A stretch of DNA of 64,000 bases, from NCBI GenBank assembly GCA_002633025.1, contig NMRB01002418.1:2945-66944 (forward strand), read 5' to 3'. This document shows positions 34,872-47,188 of this stretch, piece by piece; position 1 is the stretch's first letter, and the number at the start of each line of letters is the position of its first letter. Below the pieces are notes generated by a model. It had not been told where the DNA came from and made no database searches. It saw only the letters and a program-made list of their open reading frames with translations. This stretch comes from Notospermus geniculatus (Eukaryota > Nemertea > Pilidiophora > Heteronemertea > Lineidae). The translations under genes and the position numbers were made by a program.

Positions 34872-35104
34872 ATCAGGGGTGTAGCTAACAGGTGGGGGGC
34901 AAATGCCCCTCCAGAGCAAAAAGGGACAAAGCAAATTTTTCCTCTAAAAGGTCATTTTCCCTCTTCAAGCCAAGTTATTGTGGTGTCAGATGTGGGGAAG
35001 AGGATGTAGATTTTCATTTTTTTCTGGGGGACCACCTCCGACTTCGCCCTTCAGACTCGATCAATTTTGCTCCCCTAGGCCATAAAAGCTAGCTACACCC
35101 CTGG
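34872..35104. repeat. MITE with CAGGGGTGTAGCTA ends
   Basis: 'caggggtgtagctaacagg' and 'aagctagctacacccctgg' are inverted terminal repeats. Interior is poly-purine and 'tgggggaccacctccgactt'. The CAGGGGTGTAG end is of a type common in hAT-like elements (inference). Confidence 0.7.
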
Positions 35105-35540
35105 AAATAAATGTAGAAACAATGCAAGACTCCCAATATAGATGAATTTATGTTTATCTCACTAATCATTGGCACTACAAACAGATCTTGAACAAGCTAA
35201 CACTGGAGTATGAATAAAATAAATTCAGACTTCCTGTGCAGCATACAAAGATCTTGTACAATGGACAGACCCTTGTTAAACTTCTTTGATGATATCAACT
35301 GGTTACAAAACAAACACGAATACACATGTGATGCATTTATTCACAAGTACAAAATGGACGGTTTGTAGGGTATACATGTAATCTCCAGTTATTTTGATTA
35401 AACTAGGAGCTATAAAATGGACAGAACAAGATGGATGATCTCAGAATTGTTTAGAAGGTACACTGTTTCAGAACTTGATTACGAATAGCAGACGTAATTT
35501 CTGACAAAAATGTAAACAAGTCGGTATTGTTCCGGAGGGA

Positions 35541-38500
35541 CTAAACTCTCAAACTCTGCCTTGCTTTATCCAAGATGTCTTTCCTGATCTTTGGATAGTT
35601 TGGATGAGTTGCTAGGACGTTGTGGCAGATGTCGATAGCATCGACGAGACGTCTCGCCTTCAGGTAGTTAAAGCCGAGCTTATAACCTGTGAAAGAGAAG
35701 AGAAGAGAAATCATCGTTTAGAGGAAGGACAGGCCAAGTTCAAATCATGTAGGCCAACATGCGATGTGCATATAGATCACATTCAATGTCCACCTACCTA
35801 TGACTGGATTATTCTTATTGCCGTATTTCCACGCCAGCTCGTAATTCTGTGCGGCATCTTTGTAGGATTGTTCCTTCTCCATTATGAAGCCCATGTACTC
35901 GTACGCTTTACAACATGACTGAAAAAGAGATGACTGGGTTCAGTTTTGTCTGCTCAAAGTCCGTGACCTTATTAGGAATTGACAAATCAAATGGCATTGA
36001 GGAAAGGGGAGCCACGATGGTGTAGGCCTAGTGGTTCGGGTCCCGGGTTTGAATCCTGGCCGTGAGACTTTGGGCAAGTCTCTTTGCCTTGCTGGCCTTT
36101 TTCCACCCAGATGTATAAATGGGTACCGGTCGGAAATTCTCGACTGTAGCGCTGAATGAGCAGCTCATCTGAGTTCTACTGAAAGGTTTCAGGATAGACT
36201 GGGGTTAAAGTGTAAAGTCGGATGATAACCTCTACTATTGTTGATATCAGACTGTAAATCCAAACTTTGACTTTTGGAAATTGGCAAAATTTGCAATATA
36301 CATGTAGCTTTTCACACCTTGTTATGTTGAAGACATCTCTTCAATAAATCTGTCGCCATGTCGTACTTTCCTGCTTGGATGTAAATATCGGCCAATAGGA
36401 GCCAACTTTTCTCCAAATCCTCCGCATCTTCCATATTCCACGTATTCTTGGCGACTCGTTTGAGCTGGTTCCTGGCGCGCGGCGTCTGCTTCAATACCAT
36501 GTATGCTGCTGCCATTCCATAGAGGGCGCCCACGTGATCGCGCTGGAAAAAAAAGTTTACCCTCTATCTGCAAGAATTCAGTTTCCGAATTTGCTGGTGC
36601 CAGGACTGACAAGAGAGATGTTTTCATCAAACTTCCCCAAGAAGTAAACGGTAACCAAGGTAACAGTAGACGTAAGGTCAAGGTCACGAGAATAAACACG
36701 AACCTCCTGTGACGCTATCTCCATGAAGGCGGAGATTGCCTTCTCCACGTTTGGCTTGTTCTTGGTCGCCACGAGGGCCATGTTTTCGAGGAGCTTGGGA
36801 CGGATATCACCCGCGCGATGTTTTAGTTCCTTCAACAGCTTATCTGCCGTCCTTATTGCTAGATGTTCACTGTCGGCTTTCTCGGCGGCAGCTCTGAAAA
36901 CAAGATTAAGAAAAAATACATCAAGCAATGCAGCCTGTGGTTTAAAAAATTAAAGCCCCTCTGTATTGAATTTTAGGTTTTTTTTTGAAGTGTCAGGAGA
37001 ATGCAGGTAGAGGTCTCATACCCTCGTGAAGGTTCCCAAAATGCTTGCCTGATACGTACTTCAAAGAATCAAGGCCTAGTTTTCAGCACACATCGAAAAA
37101 ACTGCAGGCAGAGCTCTAATTTATTCAGATAGAGTATAGTACATTTTACACCACACTAATGTCGGTGAATTGAATAGAGTGTGGCTTTCACTATTGAGTC
37201 ATGAAGCCTGATTTGTATTACATGCAGCAGTTCGTCAGGGTTCCAATTGTACGCTAGGCCGCAACAATGCCTGGTGGATTTCGATGACGTTCATGGACCC
37301 AATAGAGCCTCAAATGATTATTCTTATGAGAAATTCTAGATGGTTAACGTTTGAACGATTACTAAACCAGGTAACCTTAGCATGTTTGAAAGAAACTTTG
37401 AACAATATCATAAAAGAAAACATTATGTTACCGGTAATTAAATGCAACTAAGGATTTTCAATCCGGCAAATAATTCAGCAGCCAACTTTGCAACTTGCAG
37501 CAGCACTGGCAAGCAGTCATTCACACTTACTCCTTGCTCAGGAAAGGTCTGTGGAAAGGTCATGAAAGGTCAAGGTCACTGAACGACAAGGTCATGGAAA
37601 CAATTAGCATCAGGTGCGAGAAAAAGAAAATCCTAACTCAGCTGGGCAGAAGCAAACATCCTGACCCAGGCCTATCCTTGTTCATTCTACCAAGCCGTCC
37701 CCTCCCCCCAGTCTCAATGAAGGGAGGCCTACATCAATGTTTGCTCACCGTCAACCCATTCACCACCAAAACTTACCCGGCGTCAAGCTCTGTCGCCTCA
37801 AACACCTCCCCACCCACGGTCTCGTTATCCGGGTTCAGACAGATCTCAATCATGCCGTACATGGCCCGGTGTCCCCATTCCGAATCTTTCCTGGCCTTGT
37901 TGAAATACTTCAGGGCGACGTTAGGATTCCCGATGTGCCATTCATACAACCCCTTGCTGTAATTAAAACCTGGCTCCATGGCGGCTTTTGAAGATGCATT
38001 CTCGGCTAATTCCAGGAATCGTGGGACTTCTTCGAGTTTACCAGCCCGTCGCATCAGGTCGACCAATCGGGACAAAGCCTCGTAGTGATCAGGTCGGCGT
38101 TCTAGAAGCTGTTGGAAGTGATACGTCGCCTGGTCGTACTCGTTTTTACGAAACATGAGATCGGCCATCATCACTGTCGCAGCGTCGTTTTCCTCGTCAT
38201 TCTTCAGTAAGGTTGAACACTGATGCTGGCAGGCATCAAGGTCTTCAATCGTCAGGTACAACTGAGCCAACTGTAACATAACTTTGCTGTCATTGTCAAC
38301 AGATGTTAGGGCCTCCTTGTAACATTTTATCGCCTTCTCGTAGTCGCGCTGGTTTGTGGCATACTCGGCCATCTGGCAACATATACTGGAAGGAAAAAAA
38401 TTCGTAAAATTGAGCTTCATTTTTATGAATACGGCCTGCCTTACACCAGTTGTCAGAGTGAAGCAGTTGAAACATCACTGACTGTCACTGCTAAGGTTGC

Positions 38501-41500
38501 AGGTTCGCATACCACTGGTTGGATTAGTTCAGGCCTGAGGTGACGGGGAGGGAACTTTCCTTCTCAGCAGGCTCTGGTTTCCTCCTGCATTATGTTAACA
38601 TCATTCATACTAATAGACGACATCACTCCAAAAGAGTGCAGCACCTGAGAGGTCCAACGTCATGACGTCCCGCACGTCATTTCATGATGTGTTGACATGA
38701 GACGAAAAAAATCAAATTGTTTCATGATCGTTGAAACTACTGGGTTTTTTTTCGGGTCACGTCATGGCATTCAGAAATGACGTGCGGGACGTCATGACGC
38801 TGGACCCGTCAGGTGCTGCACTCTTTTAGAGTGATAGAGTCTATTACCGGTATCTTAATTGACAGACAGCTCTCAAGTCAACAAACCTTGCTGCAAACTT
38901 GCGTTGTGTCGGCACCGCATCAGGCTGTTCCAACTGAACTCTCTTCAAAACCCGCGCTTGCATGTCCCGGGCCTTGTTCAGCGACTGGATAGCCTCATCA
39001 GTCCGTTCCTGTCGTTTATAAACCTTGGAGAGAAGCACCAGGTACCTGGCTTCATCCTGCATGGTCTGAAGGTCAGTCACTGTGGAACAGAAAGAAAACC
39101 TGGCAATGAGGTCATTTTATCGAAATTAGGCAACTGTCGCAAGCGATCATCATTGGTCATCAGTTTACTCAACTATTTTCATACCTGTCCACTACTATTG
39201 TCAACCTACAGGGACGTACATTTCAGCTATTGTGCTGTAAAGGACATTACGGTAACTCTTTCCTCGGTTGTGACAAGCACCTACTTTTGCTGAAGCTACC
39301 AGAAGTGTAAGCACTTTACACTTCTGGTAGCTCGACTTGAAAGTGCCAGCCTGAAGAAGACCCTGGTTGGGGTCGAAAATTTGCTAAGATTCTGGAAACT
39401 GACTTCCTGTTTATCATGCTTTTGCTGGAGCATGTCAAAATTGTGTACTACAGTCATCACTGACTTGCTGACTAAGTCCTGAAATGCATTTCTACATCTA
39501 AAACTTCTCAACTATTTGACATACTGCTTGTTTACGTACTCTACATTTGGCAGCTCTTCAGAAATTTGTAAATAAAGTATTTACAAAGTCCGCACGGGAG
39601 TACAAGGTAAACTTAAGCAGGAAGATATTGCGACAGTTTTGTAAATGACAGTTTCTAACGATCGTCTCTGTTTTTTTAGGATCATTTAGAAAGTGACGCT
39701 ATCTTACCTGACGCTGTCATAACAAGAAGCAAAGAGGAAAAATTATTCAAAAATAAGCCAACTGCTTGGCTTATCTGTGATATTAACTGCTACCGGTACA
39801 CACACTGTGTTGGTTAACGGAGGGTTAAATTGTCCAGCTGTAAACTGGTCAGAATAAGCCAGGCGTGTTCTGACTGTAAATATTTGTGAGAAGTATGTAA
39901 CAAAGAGAAAATTCTGTGAAGAGGGCCGACGCTACGCTGGGTGTGAACTCTTCCACGTAATAAAGCCAACGCCGTGCTGGGTGTGACCTTGGAGTCTCTC
40001 TGGAAAGGTCGAGATATACTGACCTTGACCTTCATGCTCCATGGCCTGTTTCAGGACCTTCTCAGCCTTGTCATACTGTCGCAGTTTTAAGAGCAACTCG
40101 GCCAAATCATGTCTGGAACAACGGAAAGAATTCAGTAACCAAGGTTACCAGATTACAAAAGAGGCAAATTTTGAGCATTGGTCCCATGATTTTTAGGAAC
40201 AACATCTTTTTCCAAGTAATCCTACCTATTTTCTAGTCACCGGTTCCAATTTCCTTAGAACTGCTCTCCTTACCTCAAATGCTGTTGATTCGCCGACTTC
40301 AGGGCAGCTTCATAGTAATTGATAGCTTTGCCGTAATTGTGTGTCTTGACTAATGCCTGGCCGATCTTACTGGCCAGGGAGCTGTCTTTTGGATTCTTCT
40401 TCAGGGCTGACTCATAGATTTCGATGGCTTTCTCTGGCTGTGAAAGTAACACAGAAACATGTGGAGTAGCAGTTTGCAAATGGTAAGACTACTAAACTGA
40501 GGTTATGCTGGCCCAAAACTCAAAGGGCCTGAGTTCGAAACCATCAGGGTCTTGATTTTCAAGTGTTTCCATGGACAAGACACTTAACTCAGGAAATCAA
40601 TGTATTTCATGAATCCAACCAAAGCTCACCTCTTGTATGTTCATATAAGCGTCTCCTAGCAACAAGTAGGTATGAGGACTCGGTTGCTTGTCGACAAGCT
40701 CTCTGTAACAGCCGGCATACAAGCGTTTATCTTTGCGATAATTCAAATAAATATCGGCCATTTTTTCCCGCGCTTGGATGAAATACGGCCGCCCTGGCTT
40801 GACACTTCTGAGAGTATTCAGTGCACTCTCCGAGTCACCGCGATTTAGGGAAAGTTCTGCGTTGGCGATGATGATTCGGTTTTCCTCGGTCGTGCCGCTG
40901 AACTCATTAATGGCGTCCTGCATCACTTTGGCTGCCTCGTGCTGAAAATATGACGAAACTCTTCTGAGGGACACAGCTATTAAGCTTGCTGATGACGTCA
41001 TCACGGAATAATCCGCCATCTTGGCGGTCAAATTGACGTCAAATGACGTCGTCGACCCATGTGTTGCACTATGTCGTCGGCGCACATGGAATGTGTGTGA
41101 CTTCAACCATGACGTGATCTACACGTGGGGCACTTTGTCATCGACATCAGCATGGTGGAGTGCTGGCCAAAAGTGACGTCATAATGAGCCACTGCACAAG
41201 CTCTTACTGATGCTGATTGTCTGATCCCTTCTTTCATTCCCCGGGTCCACACTGACAACCGCCCACAGATTTTTATGGCTAAAAGTTGAATATGGGACTC
41301 TGTCGACCTCAGATTTGGCTAAATGTTGAATCTTACCTGTGCATTCTGTACTCTATAGGCCTCAGCCAACTCTAAGAACACAGAGACTCTGTCGTTCATA
41401 CTAATGGTGGGAATCTTGCTGCTGGATTTCTTGATGTTCATAGAACGTCCTGAAACAGATCGACGTCTTGTTACCCAGGCCTTGTCTTTTAAGGCAAGCT

Positions 41501-44500
41501 AAAAAGTGCATGCGCCTCGCAAACAACAGAATTCCTATTGTTTGTAAGGCGCATGCACTTTTTTATATAGCTCGCCTTAAAAGACAAGGCCTGGGCCCAG
41601 TTTCACAAAGAATCTTAAGTCTAAAGTTTGACTTAAGTCATCAAGTGACCAGGTTTCAGCAAATCAGATGGCTTCATTTCAGACTTAAGGTTTTTCTTAG
41701 ACTTAAGATTCTTTGTGCAACTGGGCCCTGGTTACCAACAATCTAGAGGAATTCTGATTCCTAGAGTTCCATCTGGATGCCCAGTCTTTCTGATCTCCTC
41801 AATACTGTTACCGTACTAGAAACAAATGGCAGACCTTGAACCGCAGTGGATGATGAGATGGCATCAGGAGAGACGGCCACTACTCAAAGCACTCACCGGC
41901 TTTTTTCACTCCTGGCAGCTGCATTGCAGTCTGCAGTGTCTTAATCGCCTCATCGTAATGACCTGATTTCTTCTGAATCCTCGCTTTGATCAAATGATAC
42001 GTCGGGTGTTCGCGGACCTCAAAATGATGACTCAAGCCCATCTCAAGGGACTGGTCAGCGTTTTTGTAGTTGCCCTTCTGGAGGAAGATCTGTGCGAGGA
42101 GGATATGGGCGATCGACATGGTGCTGTCGACGTCGAGGCAGTGCTGGAGGGTGCTCTGTGCCGCATCAACATCACCTGGAAGATAATAATCAGGATATTG
42201 CCAGGCAGTGAAACACCTTGATCTGCAACTTAGAACTAAATCGCCACCAGGGCTTGTCTTTTAAAAACTGCAGGCGCTCATTTTTTCGAGCGCCTCAATT
42301 GTTTTAGGCGCTCAGTTCGATATGGTGATCACAGCGCCATCTTCAGCACACGTGGAAGAACTAACAGGAATACACTACACATTTTTGATATTGACAATGG
42401 TCCAAACCGAGCGACTGACATGTTCCTTACCAGATAAAAACTTGACTTTGCCCATCAGATAGAGAGCATCTAACATGCCAGGGACGGCCCTGGTCAGGGG
42501 ATCCAGGACTTGGCTACAGCGCTTCAGGACTGGGTTTCCCATCTGACTGGCCTGTGTATCGGGCTGTAAAGATAGAATTGGGTCACATACAGCACAATAT
42601 AAAGGTGGAACGTGTTGTGATTTCAGCTGACTGATTGTATATTTCCTAGATTGAGGGATGTCTTAATTTCAAACCACCTATACTCAGTGAAGAAGACTCT
42701 ATCACTCCAAAAGAGTGCAGCACCTGACGGGTCCAGCGTCATGATGTCCTGCACGTCATTGCTGAACACCATGACCGTGACTCAAAAAATATCTGGTTGG
42801 TTCAGCGATCATGATGTCGTGAAACAATTTGATTTTTTTTGTTTCACCTCAAGACATCATGAAATAAGCTGCAGGACGTCATGACGCTGGACCCGTCAGG
42901 TGCTGCCCTCTTTTGGAGTGATATTGTCTATTAAAAGGAAGTTGTATTCAGATACAACTGTAAAGTCGCAAGATTGGTAAACTTATTTATACCTGTAAAA
43001 TAGAACTATCTAGAGTTTCTACAAAGCATGCTGCTGGGGACTGAGACCCCTTTGCAATTGAGAATTGCTAAACTATAAGAGCAGGACAGGGTATGAAAGA
43101 ACAACATCAACTTTTACGAAACAATCCATTTCAGGTTAAATACCATCCCAAATTTTGTACCACCTTTTTGCGAATGTGTACACGATATATACAATGCTTG
43201 CTATCTAAACTGAGGCACTACATCAACAAGTCCTACCTGGTCCTCTTTCTGGTGTGAAGAAGGAAAACATGTCAAATGATCATAAATGAATATGTGAGGG
43301 CAGGGACGGATCCAGGATTTCGACAACATGCAATGATACCTGGTCAGCAATGTGCTGTGGCTTCAGCTGAAGTGAGGATGTACAGTTATGTACATGGGTG
43401 GAGTTGCTCGTGATGGGGGCAGACAGAGTCAAACATGGTTGATGGTGCTAACTGCAACATTCTGGTGTGCTTACATCTCGAGATACGGTTTCAAACATTC
43501 TGACGCCACCTACCTGCTGCGGAGCAAACTGCATGTACTCGTGGACGACTTGGATCAGGAAGTCCGGGTTGATGTACTGGTAGTAGAGGGGTCCGAGGGG
43601 GAGGCCCTTCATCCCATTGAAGTGATTTTCAATTGCTTCATCCAACATTTCAACCACTTTTTCTGGGTCGGCGTTGCGTTTTCTCGCAAGGACGGCACTC
43701 AGGTACATCAGCTCCTGAAAGGACGACAATCAGTGTCAGAGGTCATGCAGTCTTTGACCTTCAAGTGTCAAGGTCATGCACCGCTGACCTCCAGCATGGA
43801 TTATGTGTTGCAATACAAATTTAATATTCCTCGACAACTCACCGAAGTCTTGCCAATACTCTGCTGAATCTCATTCAAGAATTCCAACTGCTGTGCGGCA
43901 TCTTCCAACTGTTCCTCGAGCAGTTGACAGTGGATGATCCCGGTCAACGCCACCACACTCGTCTCATCAAGCTTCATGGCATTTCTGGAGAAACAGAGTT
44001 GTAATTAGGCCAGGTGCCATCATTTCTTTGATTCACATCCTTATGTGTTTTGAAATTGAATATCCTTCTCAACAAGATTCCACAAAATCATATCGAAGGA
44101 TCCCCCCCCTCCAACTTTCTTACCTGTAACACTTCATGGCGTCTTTCACACGACCTTGAAGAAGGAGTTCATAGGCGAGTTCATTCACAAAGTCAGCCGT
44201 GCCGTTATCAATGCTGACAGCTCTCTCCGCCATGAAATAGGTCTGTTGGAGAACGGCGTGGTGACGTCCAGCCTATGAAAGACAAACAATGTGGAATGTT
44301 CAAATTCTGCAATCTGAAATCCGTCTAAGCAAATTTGTAAATATTTGACATGAAAACCTTTTCAGTCAGGACTTTCATGTTTTGTTGTAATGGATACTAC
44401 GGGACAACTGTTTTGGTTGCCATGGATACGAAGGGACAACTGTTTCGGTTGCCATGGATACTGCAGGACAACTGCCTTGGTTGCCATGGATACTACGAGA

Positions 44501-46459
44501 CAACTGTCATGGTTGCCATGGGTACTACAGGGCAACTGTCTTGGTTTGCCGTGGACACTACAGGACAACTGTCTTGGTTGCCATGGATACGATGGGACAA
44601 CTGTTTTGGTTGCCATGGATATTACGGGACAACTGGACTTACCACACGGCAGAAGACCTTTGAGAGTTCATTGTACTTGAACGCATTTCTTGGTTCAACT
44701 CTGTCCATGATCTGAAGAAGGTCTTGGAGACTGCTTGCAGCCTGAAAGAATGAAATAGTTATCTTACGTAAAAGTCTCAACAGCACCGATAAGCTGAGCC
44801 GCCATTATGCAAATCGAGGTCGTGTACTTACGTCTTGGTAATTCCCCTCACGGCAGAGTTGGTGTAGAACGAGGAATCGATGTGCCTCGATACACTGAGA
44901 GTCGAGATTGATCGCCCGATGGGCCGTTTCCACGGTTTGCTCCCAATCCTGCATCGCCAGCTGTAGCTTCATCTTCTCCACCAGGGCTGGTGGGAAATTG
45001 GGAAAAGCGACGACTGCTTGGTTCACGAACTCCAAGGCCCCGCTGTAGTTGTGTCGAATTTCAAAGTATTTTGCTTTCCCGAATAGGGCATCGAGATCTT
45101 TTGCTCCATCTTGGCTGAAAAACAGACATGAATTCGTAAATTTCCAGGCTCTTGTTGGCTGCAGAGGAATATTGAGCAGAATTAGTCTGTTCCCTTACCT
45201 GCCGTATTGTGGCGCTGACTGAATTTCAGAACACGTGATCAGTATTGACAGTAGCGGTGACCTGACCTCTGTATCGCAAATCAGTCAGCGCCACGATACG
45301 GCAGGTCAGGAAACCAGACTAGAGCAGAATCAGCAACAACTTTGCAGAAAACCAGGAAAGTGATTGCACTGCTTGGAAATGAAGAAAAGGACCCACCTCA
45401 TTGCGTCATCAAAATATTTGACAGCCTTCTTAACGGACGGCTCCCTCCCACACATCATATCAATCCATCCCTTTATGATCAGACCCTCCTTCGATTGGTT
45501 GTTCATTTTCAGCATCCGGTCCACGTATTCTCGCGCTTTGTCGTAGCGACCGCTGTGAAAGAGGAAGACGCCGGCGAAATAAAGTCCCTGAAAATCAGAC
45601 AGTGCCAATATATGAACAGAGAGATCTTAAGGATGGGAAAATTCTATTTGGATTTTCCCCGACCCCTAGGCAGCAACTGGTGTCAGAATTTACAGGCTGT
45701 AGTTTGAGAGGCTGAGGAAAAGACAATGCAACAGCATCACAGACAGGACACTTTAGAAAACCCAAGATATTATTTTTCAGGGCAATTTGTTTTTCACCTT
45801 TTCCCCAGCTTGTTTTCTCTGTTCTTTGAGTTTCATATCCAGATCTTGAACAGCCTCAGCATCTGAAATGTAAGTCACAAAATAATAGTCCTAACAAAAT
45901 ACGGAAAACTCTAAACAATACAGTTCAGGACAGCAATTTAGACATTCAGAGATACATGTACTCCTGAATCACGTAACATGTCAGTCAATCAGCATCAACT
46001 AACACTGGTGAACTGCACAGCAGCATGAGGCTCTCATGATTTAGAGTGATGCATACCAACAGTTTTGCACTTCTTATGGGCAAAGATCAAGGCCATGATT
46101 GAGCACAGGTTGACGTCGATCTTGTCCTTCAAGATGTCTAACTCTCTCATTCCTTCTTGAACTCTGTCTTCCAGCACCATCGCATAGGCATTGAAAAATT
46201 TAAGGACAGGATCATTTCCATATTTTTTAAGGCCTTCAAAGGCAGCATTTTGCATATGACGATAGTATTTTTCACGGCAGTAGTAATTGATTTTTGCCTG
46301 AAAAAGAGAAAAATTATCCTGAAACACTCAATGACAATCTGACAATGACAAATCTTGATGTTACCCGATATAAACGGCCTATCAATTAGGCCCCTAATGA
46401 TCATCGAATTTCCACCCTGTTCATCAACTCACCAAAGTTGTGCTGTCAGAATCTGCCAT
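35541..46459 (-). CDS. TTC21B: Tetratricopeptide repeat protein 21B (IFT139)
   Basis: Encodes the IFT-A subunit needed for retrograde intraflagellar transport in cilia. Twenty-one coding exons, in order: 46433-46459, 46057-46297, 45798-45862, 45397-45587, 44832-45114, 44643-44741, 44124-44272, 43843-43984, 43514-43714, 42431-42563, 41897-42175, 41337-41449, 40630-40941, 40274-40437, 40024-40112, 38887-39079, 37777-38385, 36704-36893, 36318-36542, 35798-35918, 35541-35686. Every border is GT-AG and every phase agrees; the sum is 3972 bases, 1323 residues, against about 1316 in human. Start MADSDSTTL then [10 protein letters not shown] matches the family. The body is an array of TPR helices throughout, with conserved blocks such as [75 protein letters not shown] and [14 protein letters not shown]. 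It ends [12 protein letters not shown]. Complete and intact. Several introns carry MITEs and one holds a 32-bp tandem array with X-box-like motifs. Confidence 0.97.
36009..36275 (+). repeat. tRNA-derived SINE, copy 1
   Basis: Head 'gagccacgatggtgtaggc' and B box GGTTTGAATCC, then a unique tail 'tgggtaccggtcggaaattc', 'gctgaatgagcagctcatct' and 'aaaggtttcaggatagactg'. The same head and tail are at 49294-49590. In a TTC21B intron. Confidence 0.8.
36651..36664. promoter_or_regulatory. Perfect X-box match in TTC21B intron
   Basis: GTAACCAAGGTAAC fits GTNRCC-N2-RGYAAC exactly. It is intronic, 40 bases from a TTC21B exon. TTC21B is a cilium gene, the class that RFX factors control, though X-boxes normally lie near the promoter. 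Confidence 0.35.
38613..38843. repeat. MITE family D, copy 1
   Basis: Ends 'atcactccaaaagagtgcag' and 'ctgcactcttttagagtgat'. Between them 'gtcatgacgtcccgcacgtc' and 'gacgtgcgggacgtcatgac' form a second pair, so the element holds several ATF/CREB-like TGACGTC strings. Copies at 42695-42930 and 58243-58476. Confidence 0.85.
39125..39296. repeat. MITE family I, reversed copy
   Basis: Reads 'caactgtcgcaagcgatcat' to 'gtgacaagcacctacttttg', with 'tgtccactactattgtcaac' inside, the reverse of 27573-27765. TTC21B intron. Confidence 0.65.
41478..41594. repeat. Hairpin element (AGGCCTTGTCTTTTAAGGC)
   Basis: 'aggccttgtcttttaaggc' and 'gccttaaaagacaaggcct' are perfect inverted repeats, with 'aaagtgcatgcgcctcgcaa' and 'aaggcgcatgcactttttt' inside, so nearly the whole 117 bases can fold. 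It abuts the next element. Related fragment at 42248-42320. Confidence 0.8.
41592..41736. repeat. MITE family K (GGGCCCAGTTTCACAAAG), complete
   Basis: 'gggcccagtttcacaaagaa' with 'tcttaagtct' and the reverse 'agacttaagattctttgtg' with 'caactgggccc'. About 145 bases. A copy lacking its right end is at 61182-61258. Confidence 0.8.
42695..42930. repeat. MITE family D, copy 2
   Basis: 'atcactccaaaagagtgcag' to 'gctgccctcttttggagtga' with CACGTCATT and GACGTCATGACG inside. TTC21B intron. Confidence 0.85.
44385..44637. repeat. 32-bp tandem array with X-box-like core in TTC21B intron
   Basis: About eight units; a typical one reads 'ggttgccatggatac' followed by 'tacgggacaactgtctt'. The 14-mer GTTGCCATGGATAC starts near 44415, 44447, 44479, 44511, 44576 and 44609, plus a degenerate one at 44544. 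On the TTC21B strand it is GTATCCATGGCAAC, one mismatch from GTNRCC-N2-RGYAAC. The array stops 6 bases from the donor of exon 44643-44741. Because 32 is not a multiple of three and lacks stops, it creates overlapping meaningless ORFs. Confidence 0.85.
45196..45310. repeat. Hairpin MITE (CCTGCCGTATTGTGGCGCTGACTG)
   Basis: 'acctgccgtattgtggcgct' and 'agcgccacgatacggcaggt' are inverted ends. TTC21B intron. Confidence 0.75.
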
Positions 46460-47188
46460 TCTGACGTGTTTTTTTGCTTCCTTTGAAATAATGGGCCAAA
46501 AAATCGAATGATATCAGCAGTCAGGTGTTGCTATTTTCACTGGGAATTCTACATGCTTCAATGCACGCGAAAATGTACAGCAACTTCAAGCACAGAGGAA
46601 AAGTCACTCTACGAAGCTTTTTTAGCCAAAATGAGATATTCACGATGGATGACCACCGCGTTTATTTGCTAATTAAGTCAAAACCATGATTTCTAAATAA
46701 AGTATCATTGATTTATGTGTTTGCTGATTGAGAAAACAGTGGTTTTGTTAGTTTTTGTGCGACCACTGTCAAAACGAAAATTTTTGTTTACAGGCACGCG
46801 CCATCTGCGCATGAACGGAAGCGGCAAACACTTCGGAAATTATCGGATTTCACCGGAGATTGCCGATGTGTGAGAAACGTCTGGAAGTTGGAATTTGATG
46901 AACGCCGTTTGAAATTGATCAATAAATTGCTTAGATAAGCTTTATTTCACATGCATTACATTTATTTGCAAGAGTTATGTTGTATTCATATGATCATACA
47001 TAGATTTCTTCTTTTACAGTAGTAAAATGAGAGATTATGGCTATGATCACGTCCCAAGTTCCTATCTGCTCTCACAAGGAAGTCAGCACCATGACAATAC
47101 ATCAACAACATGGAGTGACAGGTGGAAAGCACAAGGCAAAGTATTGCCAAGTGTAAATTTACCACAGTTTGCCTAAGTTTGCACAAAC
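46460..47188. promoter_or_regulatory. Head-to-head intergenic region, likely bidirectional promoter
   Basis: TTC21B starts at 46459 going left and the next gene at 47189 going right. The 729 bases between contain no repeat I recognise. I looked for an RFX X-box and found only a half-site-like GTTGCTATTTT near 46527. No TATA box stood out. Shared regulation is inference from geometry. Confidence 0.5.

Larger units (their letters stand above)
33085..35540. other. Intergenic region between convergent WDR37 and TTC21B
   Basis: The two genes converge here. An AATAAA at about 34623 (plus) could end WDR37 transcripts, and the minus-strand AATAAA at 35336-35341, about 200 bases past the TTC21B stop, could end TTC21B transcripts. 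The rest is MITEs: two head-to-tail family C copies (33785-34128), an inverted element at about 34150-34430 with 'ttggaggcaaaat' strings, and one at 34872-35104. No gene seen. Confidence 0.6.

Noticed and set aside
44350-44715. Overlapping ORFs with repeated CHGY and MDTTGQL strings
   Set aside because: They are translations of a 32-bp tandem repeat that lacks stops in several frames; the array is intronic in TTC21B.
46460-47188. RFX X-box in the TTC21B promoter
   Set aside because: Only a half-site (GTTGCTATTTT) was found; no full consensus with spacer 0-3 seen on either strand.
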